In this document: piece by piece, positions 45,965-54,302 of the stretch | How the letters are laid out: each line of letters opens with the position of its first letter | Numbering within the stretch: position 1 is the stretch's first letter | NCBI GenBank assembly: GCA_965230625.1 | Contig: CBDDLL010000001.1 | Location: forward strand, 2,790,001-2,854,000 | Length of the DNA stretch: 64,000 nt | Origin: Saccharicrinis sp965230625 | GTDB lineage: Bacteria; Bacteroidota; Bacteroidia; Bacteroidales; Marinilabiliaceae | Direction: 5' to 3' | Translations under genes and position numbers: made by a program | The notes under the pieces: generated by a model | What the model was told of the DNA's origin: nothing | Seen by the model: only the letters and a program-made list of their open reading frames with translations | The model's database searches: none

Positions 45965-46612
45965 TTATTCCTTAAATTCAATTATATCTTGTTTCATTTC
46001 TCTATTCCAGAAATCGATTTTGTTTTCATAAATCCTTGTTATTGGATATCCGTCAACTTCTGTTTTTGATTTCCAAGTTAAATGAACCACAGCTAATTTT
46101 CCATTTTCCAATTCTAATACAATATCGTCGTTATTTGTTTTTCTAGCAATTAACTCATAGGACTCATTAAATAAAGCATGACTTTTGGGTAATTCTTTTT
46201 TAAGCTCGTTAATCAAAGAATGAATGCTTTTTTCTTCCATCTCCAATGCATCCCAATATGGTTCTAGAAAGTTCAATCCAAAAATTGATTCATTTAAAAT
46301 CTCTTCTAAATTTCCTTCGCTTAATAAGTCTATGATGGTTTGTTCAACGCAATCTCTAGTGAGGGTTTTTACAAATAAGTCAGGAGGAATTATAAAATTT
46401 GAATTTCCTTCTTTTTGTTCGTCTCTTTGAGCCGTGTCTAAGTATTTAAAAGTCCAAATATTAATTCCATAAAACCTTCCATCCAAAGTATCAACGCTAA
46501 TATTTGCAAAGTCATTTTCTAAATCATTCCAAGGACTAGTCTCTTCAAATTCAAGCCATAATTTGAATGGGCAGTCCCCATTTTCAATGATTTTTTCACT
46601 CAATTTTTTCAT
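45965..46612 (-). CDS. Hypothetical protein, one-gene cassette
   Basis: 215 aa, cytosolic, no signal peptide. An acidic mixed alpha-beta protein: PFKLWLEFEETSPWNDLENDFANISVDTLDGRFYGINIWTF, later IVLELENGKLAVVHLTWKSKTEVDGYPITRIYENKIDFW. The compact shape and the Trp/acid pattern resemble immunity-type or DUF proteins found as single cassettes, but I do not recognise a family. Its cassette ends are matched (45955 and 46667), so it was acquired as a unit. Confidence 0.6.
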   Translation of the reverse strand: MKKLSEKIIENGDCPFKLWLEFEETSPWNDLENDFANISVDTLDGRFYGINIWTFKYLDTAQRDEQKEGNSNFIIPPDLFVKTLTRDCVEQTIIDLLSEGNLEEILNESIFGLNFLEPYWDALEMEEKSIHSLINELKKELPKSHALFNESYELIARKTNNDDIVLELENGKLAVVHLTWKSKTEVDGYPITRIYENKIDFWNREMKQDIIEFKE

Positions 46613-46658
46613 CTCTTAGTTTAGACTTTTAATAATCATTGTCGCTGCGTCCCTAATT

Positions 46659-46748
46659 GCTGGTAACAATTGCATAAACATACTATACATTTATATAGTA
46701 ACCAATAAAACTATGAATAAATGCAAAAAATGTAATTGGGTTTACTGA
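46659..46748 (-). other. attC-like site 11
   Basis: GCTGGTAAC (46659-46667) at left; inner stem ACATTTATATAG/CTATGAATAAATG; right box near TTGGGTTTACTG. The left box matches site 10's right box. The right half is weak. Confidence 0.6.
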
Positions 46749-46902
46749 GACTAAATTATTATAGATTGTACAATATTACAACAGATACAAATAAGCCTAA
46801 TCCCCAATATGAATTTATCGGTTTTGATTTCTATATTTCTGCCAAAGTTATTTCTTCCTCGTTTCTAATCAAGTAAATAGAAAGGATTTCTTAACCATCT
46901 GT

Positions 46903-47679
46903 TTACATAAACTTCTTCCATGGTTCAGGAGTTTTGCCTTGAGCTAATCCAAGCATACTTACAAAGGAATTAAAGTCGATTAAATTAAAGTTGTTAACCA
47001 ATCCCTTTTCAATTGATATCTTTGCGCTTTTTATTGCTGGTTTGGTGAATCGATGTGCTGTTGTAACAATAGTCGCATCTTTAAATGTAATATCACTTAA
47101 TTGAATAGCGCCAATTAGACTTCTCACGGTCTCAACGGGTTCTGTTTTTTCAAGACTTCTCCTTCTCTTAACTTGAATTGCAATTGGTCCGTCCTTGTTG
47201 ATTACATATAAATCGATACCTCCATCACCTGATTTTCCTACATGTTTAACTTCGCAACTGTAATGTTCTTTTAGAACATCCTGAACATGTTCCTCCATTT
47301 TTGTATGGTGTATATGTAAGAGTAGTTCTGGTTTACTCTTAATGTAATTATTTAAAACGTGTAATGGTAAATCTTTGTCTTCTATTGCCCAGGATTTTAG
47401 AATACCTCTTATTTGATGTTCAAACGTATGATAAGTATACTGCAAATAAGGATCATATGGATCTTGGTCAAAATGTATTAAATCCCACCAGCCACAATCA
47501 CATCTATAAAGATGCCAATAATACAAATTTTCTTTTTCATACTCAGTGTACTGACATTGTATTTTGCAATAAGGGCAGAAACCTTCCTTTCCAATAGTGT
47601 TAAAACTACTACCATATGTAAGACCACCAGGGATTTCTTCCGCTTTGGCATAATCACTATAATCTAGAAGTTTTTTCAT
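46903..47679 (-). CDS. Mrr-like restriction endonuclease
   Basis: 258 aa. The N-terminal part carries a zinc-ribbon-like CPYCKIQCQ...CDCGWW. The C-terminal half has the PD-(D/E)xK nuclease pattern: VGKSGDGGIDLYVINKDGPIAIQVKRRR, with D in GGIDL and Q-V-K as catalytic residues, then TTAHRFTKPAIKSA. Mrr-type enzymes cleave methylated or foreign DNA; a defence role in a cassette array is plausible but there is no methyltransferase next to it. Its leader at 47805-47857 matches that of the DUF2237/SelO cassette. Confidence 0.8.
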   Translation of the reverse strand: MKKLLDYSDYAKAEEIPGGLTYGSSFNTIGKEGFCPYCKIQCQYTEYEKENLYYWHLYRCDCGWWDLIHFDQDPYDPYLQYTYHTFEHQIRGILKSWAIEDKDLPLHVLNNYIKSKPELLLHIHHTKMEEHVQDVLKEHYSCEVKHVGKSGDGGIDLYVINKDGPIAIQVKRRRSLEKTEPVETVRSLIGAIQLSDITFKDATIVTTAHRFTKPAIKSAKISIEKGLVNNFNLIDFNSFVSMLGLAQGKTPEPWKKFM

Positions 47680-47804
47680 ATTAACAGAATTAAACTTAAT
47701 GTTCTTATTAAGTTAATATACATATTATAGAATTAAAAAGTTCAAGAATAGTTTCTTATATGGTTTATTATTGAACATTTATTGTTAAACATTAGGAATT
47801 TTAC

Positions 47805-47857
47805 GCGTTTCGTGAGACTTTTTATATATGTCAAATAAGACATATTTATCACAAGTA
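47805..47857 (-). promoter_or_regulatory. Cassette leader shared with 60731-60783
   Basis: About 53 bases (GCGTTTCGTGAGA...ACATATTTATCACAA) recur at 60731-60783 with scattered changes. In both cases the segment starts 16-18 bases inside the cassette edge and precedes the gene. It may contain a cassette-borne promoter or a 5' RNA element; no canonical -7/-33 pair is seen. Confidence 0.45.
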
Positions 47858-47867
47858 GAGGATTGAT

Positions 47868-48058
47868 AGTTAACGTTATTGTAAACGTAGTGCGAATTTC
47901 CTTGCATTTCAATCCAATTTAATACATAGCAAATTTAATTTTTGAACACCGTAAAGCAAATTTTATTTCCGTGAGGAAATTAAATTTGCGAGGTCGATAA
48001 AAGACACTTGTATTACTTACAGTGCGCTTACAGACATTACGTTACGAATTGTATGCAG
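47868..48058 (-). other. attC-like site 12
   Basis: AGTTAAC at left; ATTGTAAACGTAGTGCG pairs loosely with AGTGCGCTTACAG; right box TTGTATGCAG (48049-48058), which is the complement of the cassette start TTGCATACAA at 48565-48574. The spacer has a second palindrome GCAAATTTAATTT/AAATTAAATTTGC. Confidence 0.7.
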
Positions 48059-48509
48059 TTTTTATTTTGTTCAAGTATTTTTTTTCTGTATGAATCTCAG
48101 AAATGAAATTCTCATCAATTATATAAACTTGCACACAAGATTTATTCTTCTTTAGATTATTAATCTGAATATAATCTTGTTCAGTATTTTCTTTATCGTA
48201 TTTGCCATACAATTCACTTACAATCTGCGAATTCCTTTTTGATAACACCCAAAACGAATAACAGAAACAGAGTTTACAATCCATATTTGCTAACTCTATC
48301 AATTCTTCATCGGTCGCAATTTCATTTAGCTTATTAGCTAACTTGATGCTTTTAGCACTTAATTCATAAATTTCAAATAAATATTCCTGCGTTTCTATTT
48401 TCTCGACAATCTTTGCAAGTTTCCTGTTTTCTACAATTTGAGCCTCTAATGAGAATGCTAATAGACTTAAACAAATTGTTAAAATTGTATTCTTTATTTC
48501 TGTTCTCAT
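48042..48509 (-). CDS. Small secreted protein, unknown
   Basis: 155 aa with signal peptide (MRTEIKNTILTICLSLLAFSLEAQ). The mature part is helical, with a CxxCxC-like cluster (NMDCKLCFCYSFWVLSKRN) that could bind a metal or form disulphides. The C-terminal NKSCVQVYIIDENFISEIH is strand-like. Not recognised. One-gene cassette whose ends match. Confidence 0.6.
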   Translation of the reverse strand: MRTEIKNTILTICLSLLAFSLEAQIVENRKLAKIVEKIETQEYLFEIYELSAKSIKLANKLNEIATDEELIELANMDCKLCFCYSFWVLSKRNSQIVSELYGKYDKENTEQDYIQINNLKKNKSCVQVYIIDENFISEIHTEKKYLNKIKTAYNS

Positions 48510-48573
48510 GTTTTATTGTATTTAGTCCCAAATAGATACTACTTATGCATTTTCGGACATCAAATTGCATACA

Positions 48574-48885
48574 ACGGCAGTCTGTCTAAAAACTATTTTT
48601 AAGCTTCTTAGAATTCAATATTTAGTTTTAAATGTGTATACCTATCCGAATATTCTAAGTATTCATTTAGGTTTTTAGACACTCTGACGGTTTGGCTATG
48701 CGTAGTACGGAGCTTCGAAGAATCTTCCTTTCTAAATCTGCACATAGCCAAATTTACGTTTTGAAATTTCACCTTAAACTTAATAAATTTTCGGAACGAA
48801 AATTTGACGGAGGTACATTACCCAGCAAAACTCCCAAATAATCACTGATCCTTATGCTTTATTCCAGATTGTTGGTGGTAGTAAT
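48574..48885 (-). other. attC-like site 13, split by the 109-bp element
   Basis: After the insertion: GGCTATGCGTAGTACGGAG, the shared CACATAGCCAAATTTACG block, then GTTGGTGGTAGTAAT (48871-48885). That box is complementary to the cassette start ATTACCACCAAC at 49512-49523. Confidence 0.7.
48578..48686. mobile_element. 109-bp palindromic element, copy 1
   Basis: Imperfect inverted repeats CAGTCTGTCTAAAAACTA and its complement-like AGGTTTTTAGACACTCTG. ACGG is present on both sides (48574-48577, 48687-48690), as a 4-bp target duplication would be. Copy 2 at 61997-62105 is the same length with only 2 differences. No ORF. Could instead be an attC-only cassette. Confidence 0.65.
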
Positions 48886-48889
48886 TTCT

Positions 48890-49471
48890 TCAATCTACAT
48901 TTAACTCTACAACTTCCCAATTACTATTATGTTTTATTAATGCTGCATTTGCGTTAAAGTTTCCTTTCTCTCCAACAATCGTAAATGTTAACTCAGATTC
49001 ACCCGATTGCCCACTTGTCGATATGCTACCTGCCACAAACAATCCATAGTAACTTATTACTCCAGTTTTTTCTAATATTTTAGAGTCATTTTCACAATAT
49101 TCTTTTGCTGTCTTAAACGCTTTTGATTGTCCAAAAGTTAGAAACGCAATTAAGAAAATTCCCATCCAACCAACAACTGTAAAGGTCCACGTTTCAAGAA
49201 TGTGCTTAAACATAAATCCCATACCTGAAAAAGGATTTTTCTTCATTTTGCTATTCATTTCCTTCCATAATTTGAAGAACTTTGGGTAATGTCCTCTAGT
49301 CGATTTATAAAATTTAAACCAATGAAAAATTCCAAAAAATGTCAATATTGGCGAAGTTATGATTCCAATTGTTGAATAAGGTTGAAATCCTTGTGTTTCA
49401 CCAAAAAATGAAGCTAGCCATATCAAACATCCAATTAAAATATAAGGTCTGTGATTAATTCCTTTTTCCAT
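48890..49471 (-). CDS. Coa1-like membrane protein
   Basis: 193 aa with three to four membrane helices (about 10-25, 32-50, 95-120). The C-terminal domain resembles Coa1/TIM21-like proteins: KAFKTAKEYCENDSKILEKTGVISYYGLFVAGSISTSGQSGESELTFTIVGEKGNFNANAALIKHNSNWEVVELNVD, where a helix and an antiparallel sheet follow a G-rich turn. In mitochondria that family helps cytochrome oxidase assembly; bacterial members are uncharacterised. One-gene cassette with matched ends (48871 and 49523). Confidence 0.65.
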   Translation of the reverse strand: MEKGINHRPYILIGCLIWLASFFGETQGFQPYSTIGIITSPILTFFGIFHWFKFYKSTRGHYPKFFKLWKEMNSKMKKNPFSGMGFMFKHILETWTFTVVGWMGIFLIAFLTFGQSKAFKTAKEYCENDSKILEKTGVISYYGLFVAGSISTSGQSGESELTFTIVGEKGNFNANAALIKHNSNWEVVELNVD

Positions 49472-49511
49472 TTAAATACAATTAAGTTTTATATTACAAG
49501 CTGCTAATGTT

Positions 49512-49710
49512 ATTACCACCAACGTTTGGCTAGATGAAGCGTATGGCGATTTAACGAACCAAACTTTCCAAAACTTCACTGAGCCAAATCTTTTATTTGT
49601 TTTTATCTTTTCATTTCTAAAGCCAAATCAAAGATTTGGAGGTGTTCGAATACCTAACTATCCTTCCCAAAATTACAAATGCCATATGCTTTATTCTAGC
49701 GTGTTGAACT
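49512..49710 (-). other. attC-like site 14
   Basis: ATTACCACCAAC (49512-49523), GGCTAGATGAAGCGTATGGCG, an inner AGCCAAATC/GATTTGG-type palindrome, AATGCCATATGCTTTATTCTAGC, then GTGTTGAAC. About 200 bases are nearly identical to site 21. Confidence 0.72.
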
Positions 49711-50133
49711 AAATCCCTCCAGGATAGCTTTGGTCAAATGTAGCAAATGTACTATTCCAGAACAAACAACAAAATGTATTTAATCTGCTATCTATATCCA
49801 ATCACCTTCGCTCTAAAAAAATACAGTACCCTATCTTCGCAAAAAGGACTTGATCTCTTCCTTTTTCTACCTAATATTTACAATTCTTTTAGAGCACTTT
49901 ACAACACCTTCTACATACTTCAGAATATAAAAAACCGTCGATAAGTACATAGGTTAAATAGAAACCGGGATGTAGTCCAACACGGACTACCACGTTTGGT
50001 CTTACAGGCCGCTCATAGTCCTATTTATTGGGCATAGTACCTTTTTATTATTATTCTTTAATATCTTCTAGTTTCTCAATTAACATTAACGATTCTTTTT
50101 TTACTAGCTCTTCTCTTTTTACAGGATTATATA

Positions 50134-51966
50134 GTAAATCTAAGAAAACAAGTCATTTTTAAATAAAATGATAGGAGCTCATATCAAATTAATATCTAAA
50201 TGGGCTTGTTTAGTCCTCTCGCTGATCATTTTTTATAAAATTATGGTGCTATTCTCTTAAAGTATATATTTATTATATTCATTTTTTACGATTTTGAGCA
50301 TACCATCCCCATTGAAATAATATTGTGGTTTGCCTTTATTAAGCTGCAGCCTTTATTGACTGCTCACTTTTTTGTAGCTTGAGTATTTGTCTCCCTATTT
50401 TCTTCAGGTTGTATGCACTCACGCCCAGACTTACATATCTGTTAAAATGCAATATTCCCCGATCAGGGCAGCGATCAAGCCCCCTGTTTTCTAACTCGTT
50501 GATATTAGATTCTATTGCACAGTGCCTATTTTTCAACCTTTTAAAGGAGCGGCTGTTCTCTTCTTGTTTTTCGGTTTTAGTAAGCTTGCCTAGTTTGGGT
50601 AAAACGACTTTTTGAACCTCTAACTGTAGGAGTTCCTTATTTTCTTTCGCCCAAAATCCTTTATCAAAACTCCATGATGCTACGTTGTTCTTTGCTAAAA
50701 TCCTGTCTGCAAGCTCAATGACAACATCCCTATCCTGTTGGTCATTTAAAACCTGGTAATCAACAATTAGGTTATATTGGTCGGTAGTTATTAATAGTTT
50801 CTTGCCCAATTCAACATTAGGGCGTGATTTACCTTTCTTTACCCATTCGGTATAGGTTTCAAACACCGAAAACATTTTTTCTTCGTGCGGTATTGTTTCT
50901 CCTTTTAGAATACGTCTATCAACCAGGTCGATATGTTTGTTCATCAACATAGTAAAGTGTTCCAAGGTTATTACGAGCGTAAGATCCTGCATGTCATTTT
51001 GCGGAAAACCGGGCAGACTACTGTTGAGTTTTTTCATTAATGCCTTGGCTTTTGCCAAGTATCTTTTTGTGGCATAAACCATCCTTTCCTGCTTGTTTTT
51101 ACCACCGCTGGCAGATGCTTTGCCCAATTCGCGCATCAACCCTTTAATCTCATATCTCCAATTGGGCAACTTGCGCCACTGCGGGATGGTGTCTGTATCA
51201 TATTTATCCAAAAAACAGGATACTGCATCAAGGCATTTTCTGGCACAGTCCCATAACAGATTGTAGTCCGTTGGGAAATGCACATTGCTCTCTACCACAA
51301 AACTATCGGACTTTAAGCGCAATGCTGTTTTTTCTTTTTTTTTAAATACTTCCTTGTGCCCGAATTCCAGTATTACGGCATTCAGCTCAATGATCATCTG
51401 GTCACTTAGTGCGGAAACATTGTCATAAATATTTTGGTACTCGAATTCTACTCTATCATAACCAAAATCACGTTCAACACCCATCAGGTTGCGCAAAGCA
51501 TGGTGGTTGTTTGCCAGGTTATGAACCATTTCGTAGCTGATATTAAGGCATAAGCGCAACTGCGCCAACACAAAAACAATCCACAGATCTAAACCTTTTC
51601 TCCCTGTGTTTTTCTTCCCCGACATGATATAATTATCAAGTATACTGAATATCTTCTCGTTATATTCAGGAGTGCAGTATATTTCTTTTAGCGCTGCCAG
51701 TAATTCATCTATTGCATTTTTACTCTTGGGATTAATCCAGGTTTCTTCAATGGGCTTTTGACCAATTGATAATTGTTGTGTGAATCTATTTCTCATATTA
51801 GAACCTCTTGGGACATTTGTACTAAATTATGCGAATCTCAAATTACTAACAACCTGAATTTCTGCATTATAATTTAAATACACAACCCAAAGGCCATATA
51901 GATTCAAACAACTTTTCAACAATAGTGCGTTGAATTATAATAGCTTATTAATTTTCTTAGTAGCAC
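50134..51966 (-). mobile_element. ISNCY/IS1182-like insertion sequence, 1833 bp
   Basis: Ends GTAAATCTAAGAAAAC and (complement) GTGCTACTAAGAAAATT share CTAAGAAAA. The flanks show TATATA at 50128-50133 and 51967-51972, a 6-bp target duplication. It sits in the middle of the GT51-like gene, the sole clean insertion in that repeat family. Confidence 0.85.
50339..51796 (-). CDS. DDE transposase of the ISNCY/IS1182 type
   Basis: 485 aa. Candidate catalytic residues: LKSDSFVVESNVHFPTDYNL (first Asp), SWSFDKGFWAKEN (second) and HCAIESNINELENRGLDRC (Glu). The N-terminal part MRNRFTQQLSIGQKPIEE and the helix-rich region to about 120 match ISNCY-like transposases known from Bacteroidota and Firmicutes. 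It is full length and in one frame. Confidence 0.85.
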   Translation of the reverse strand: MRNRFTQQLSIGQKPIEETWINPKSKNAIDELLAALKEIYCTPEYNEKIFSILDNYIMSGKKNTGRKGLDLWIVFVLAQLRLCLNISYEMVHNLANNHHALRNLMGVERDFGYDRVEFEYQNIYDNVSALSDQMIIELNAVILEFGHKEVFKKKEKTALRLKSDSFVVESNVHFPTDYNLLWDCARKCLDAVSCFLDKYDTDTIPQWRKLPNWRYEIKGLMRELGKASASGGKNKQERMVYATKRYLAKAKALMKKLNSSLPGFPQNDMQDLTLVITLEHFTMLMNKHIDLVDRRILKGETIPHEEKMFSVFETYTEWVKKGKSRPNVELGKKLLITTDQYNLIVDYQVLNDQQDRDVVIELADRILAKNNVASWSFDKGFWAKENKELLQLEVQKVVLPKLGKLTKTEKQEENSRSFKRLKNRHCAIESNINELENRGLDRCPDRGILHFNRYVSLGVSAYNLKKIGRQILKLQKSEQSIKAAA

Positions 51967-52556
51967 TATATAAACTTGGATTTCTCATCATAATAACCAC
52001 CGATGCAGTTTCTAATGTATCTAATTCTGTTAATGATTTGTTATAAAAATATTGAGAAGCTTTCTCAACTCCTTTGATGTCGTAAACAAATTCATAATTT
52101 TTCGCTAACCAATTCAGACATTCATATTGCGTAGTTAGTTCCTCTAACTTCCAGGCCAATGAAACCTCATAAAATAAATAATCCCGTCTTTGTTTGTTTC
52201 GGTCTCTATTTTCTCGTATTCTTTGTCCAATAGATTTAGCCAAACTTAAACTAGGTGGCATTGAATAATCATTATTAGTGAAGTCATTAAACTTAGATAA
52301 GTTCTTTAACAAATATTTCTTATGACTATTCTTTAGGGATATATTATTGTCAGTGCTGTATAATTCATAAAAATAATCAGGTAAAGGTTCTGTCCTCCTA
52401 ACTTCCTCTGAAAATTCAACAATTGTTTTCTTTGATGTAAATGACTTCCAGCTATCTTTCACGTGGAAATAACTATAAACCAAAACAATTGTCAGAACAA
52501 TAATGACACTTATAAATATTCTAAAAGTTACTTTCAATTTTACTTCTTTGTATTAT

Positions 52557-52636
52557 GGCCAACGGCCAGGCTATGAAGCGTGGCTTGTGTTGCGCCTGCG
52601 GCAAGCCCATGCTTTATAAGCCATTGTAGGCATAGG
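52557..52636 (-). other. attC-like site 15, compact
   Basis: GGCCAAC, arm GGCTATGAAGCGTGGCTTG, loop TGTTGCGCCTGCGG, arm CAAGCCCATGCTTTATAAGCC, right box ATTGTAGGC. A long clean stem with unpaired A in one arm, as in classical short attC sites. Its loop is identical to that of site 22. Confidence 0.72.
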
Positions 52637-52638
52637 CT

Positions 52639-53199
52639 TTATTTTAAGTAATAATACCAATTATCTTTTATTTTTCCTTTATATCCCTTGTCACATTCAT
52701 TTTCACAGTATAAATAGCCTTTAGAGGAATGAATTATTATCGCAAGGTCAATTCTAATTTCATTAGTTGCTTTTTCTTTCTTTATTCTAACACAACCAAA
52801 ATCTTTATAGAAGTCTAGCAGTTTTTGTTTATCGCTTTCTTCTAATTCCTTTTGACTTATTATTTTATTCATTCTAACTTCAATTTGACAATCGTACTTA
52901 GACAGAACTAACCTTGTTTCCTCGAATTCATTCTTATTTCTTTCATAAAAACTAATGAATGAGTAGTCAGTTATATTTGAGCCTTGAAAGTATATAATAA
53001 GGCAATTGAGAGTCAGAATAATAGTCCATACTATTTTATGTGAATTTGATAATAAAATCCACAAGTAGGAAAAACATGTCATTGCAATACCAAATAACAT
53101 GAGAATAAAATATAATTCTACATAAACTGATACTATTAAGCTTGAGAATACAAGCAATATCCCAGTTATAAAAGCTCCTATTTTAATGCTGTCCTTCAT
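52639..53199 (-). CDS. Membrane protein, unknown
   Basis: 186 aa with three hydrophobic helices in the first 75 residues (about 8-27, 31-50, 56-72) and a soluble C-terminal part with an R-x-N-x-I-I-S-Q-K-E-L helix and a Cys pair (LYCENECDKGYKGKIKDNWYYYLK). Not recognised. One-gene cassette; its beginning (GCATAAC) roughly complements its far end (GCCTACAA). Confidence 0.6.
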   Translation of the reverse strand: MKDSIKIGAFITGILLVFSSLIVSVYVELYFILMLFGIAMTCFSYLWILLSNSHKIVWTIILTLNCLIIYFQGSNITDYSFISFYERNKNEFEETRLVLSKYDCQIEVRMNKIISQKELEESDKQKLLDFYKDFGCVRIKKEKATNEIRIDLAIIIHSSKGYLYCENECDKGYKGKIKDNWYYYLK

Positions 53200-53209
53200 T
53201 TTTGCTTAT

Positions 53210-53410
53210 GCATAACGGTAAATTGTATGAGTAGTGCGGAGCTTCGAAAAAAAGACCTTCCTATACCAACACATAGCCAAATTTACGTTTTAAAATTATA
53301 CCTTAAACATAGCCAAATTTTCCCAACGGAAATTTGGCGCCAGCAAACATCCTACAAACTTCGAAAATACAGTTGCCTCCGCATTACGTATTAGCTTTTG
53401 TTGTGTTTTT
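53210..53410 (-). other. attC-like site 16
   Basis: GCATAAC (53210-53216), ATGAGTAGTGCGGAG, the shared CACATAGCCAAATTTACG block, CCTCCGCATTACGTATTAGC and TTGTTGTG. It belongs to the same sequence family as sites 3 and 13. Confidence 0.68.
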
Positions 53411-53453
53411 GTGCTTTCATTTTTTGCACTTTCTTTCAAATTTGCATTACCCC

Positions 53454-53575
53454 GCGCGTTAGCCAAAAAGCTTTGCCAAAGTGGGCTGAGATTGCTAAGC
53501 TCTTTGCATATACTTTGGTTGTGTTGGTGGCTTTGAATAGTATATGCAATGTGCTTGGCAATTAGGTTGGCTAAT
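53454..53575 (-). other. attC-like palindrome 17
   Basis: GTTAGCC...GGCTAA outer arms and an inner 11-bp stem TTGCATATACT/AGTATATGCAA. The stop codon of the lipoprotein gene lies in the right arm. An open frame crossing it (53296-53649) is not a gene. Whether recombination occurs here is uncertain. Confidence 0.4.
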
Positions 53576-54236
53576 TCAATGTAATATTTATGCGTTCGCT
53601 TTCTGAGCCGTTGCCGTCTTCGTCCCATGCAGTAACATACCATGTACACTCACCAGCTTCTACTGAAAGTGTTTTTGATGTTGTTCCTACTACCTCTGTT
53701 TCTATATCATTTACATAGAGTTTGTAGGTAATATTTTCAGCTTCTTTATCATCAACTACTGCTTCCCATATGAAAGTAATATTGTCTGCTGCTATATTTA
53801 CTTTGGGTGAAACAATAACCGGAGTAGAGGGTACGGTATTTACTTTAGGGTCTCCTATGGTACTAAAATCCCATACGTCTCCTACTGTTTCATCTTTGCC
53901 ATCGCTTACTATTATTTGCCAATAGTATTTGGTTGATGGGGCTAATTCTTCTGTAAATGTATATTCCAAAGTGGAAAGCGAAACATTTGATAATATATAT
54001 TCTGTTAAAAATGTGGCAGATGTGCCAAATTTTAGGGTATAGGTCAAATCATCACCATCCCAATCATCACACCCCCATTTTAATGTTGGGCGTAATACTT
54101 CGCAGGTATAACTTACTCCCTCTTTTGCTGTTGGTTTATTTGGCGGATTGTTAGAAATTTCTGGTTCTCCACTATCGCTACAACTTACTAAAAGCAATAA
54201 CGTAATAAGGCTTAATGCGAATATTATAATTTTCAT
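53571..54236 (-). CDS. Lipoprotein with Fn3-like repeats
   Basis: 221 aa. Signal MKIIIFALSLITLLLLVSCSDSG with lipobox Cys at residue 19. Two beta-sandwich units follow, about 30-125 (PTLKWGCDDWDGDDLTYTLKFG...STKYYWQIIVSDG) and 130-221 (FIWEAVVDDKEAENITYKLYVN...CTWYVTAWDEDGNGSESERI), with the W-x-A-x-D-x-x-G-D and Y-x-W-x-I-x-x-x-D-G patterns of Fn3. It starts 66 bases after the kelch/CUB gene and is probably co-transcribed with it. A surface-binding partner of that protein is possible. Confidence 0.75.
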   Translation of the reverse strand: MKIIIFALSLITLLLLVSCSDSGEPEISNNPPNKPTAKEGVSYTCEVLRPTLKWGCDDWDGDDLTYTLKFGTSATFLTEYILSNVSLSTLEYTFTEELAPSTKYYWQIIVSDGKDETVGDVWDFSTIGDPKVNTVPSTPVIVSPKVNIAADNITFIWEAVVDDKEAENITYKLYVNDIETEVVGTTSKTLSVEAGECTWYVTAWDEDGNGSESERINITLN

Positions 54237-54302
54237 AATTCAATTGTTTTTATTAAGCCTAACAGGCATTAAAATATCTATTAGGCTTATATTCATTTCT
54301 AA

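Larger units (their letters stand above)
50061..52537 (-). pseudogene. GT51-like gene, copy 2, broken by the IS
   Basis: The reading frame from 52537 runs with copies 1 and 3 to RNPSLY and then into IS sequence (SATKKINKLL), ending at 51935. The missing 3' end is at 50061-50133 on the other side of the IS. The shared part differs from copy 1 by a few residues (VKDSWKS for VKGSWKS). It lacks the last 20 residues and is probably inactive, or at least altered. Confidence 0.85.
49728..52562. repeat. GT51-like cassette, copy 2, interrupted by an IS
   Basis: Same sequence as copies 1 and 3 on both sides of the IS at 50134-51966. Removal of the IS and one TATATA restores the copy 3 sequence. The hairpin pair is at 49972-50010. 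Confidence 0.85.

Noticed and set aside
53296..53649. 117-codon minus-strand frame across sites 16 and 17
   Set aside because: It runs through two palindromes and the end of the lipoprotein gene. The palindromes explain the sequence better than coding.
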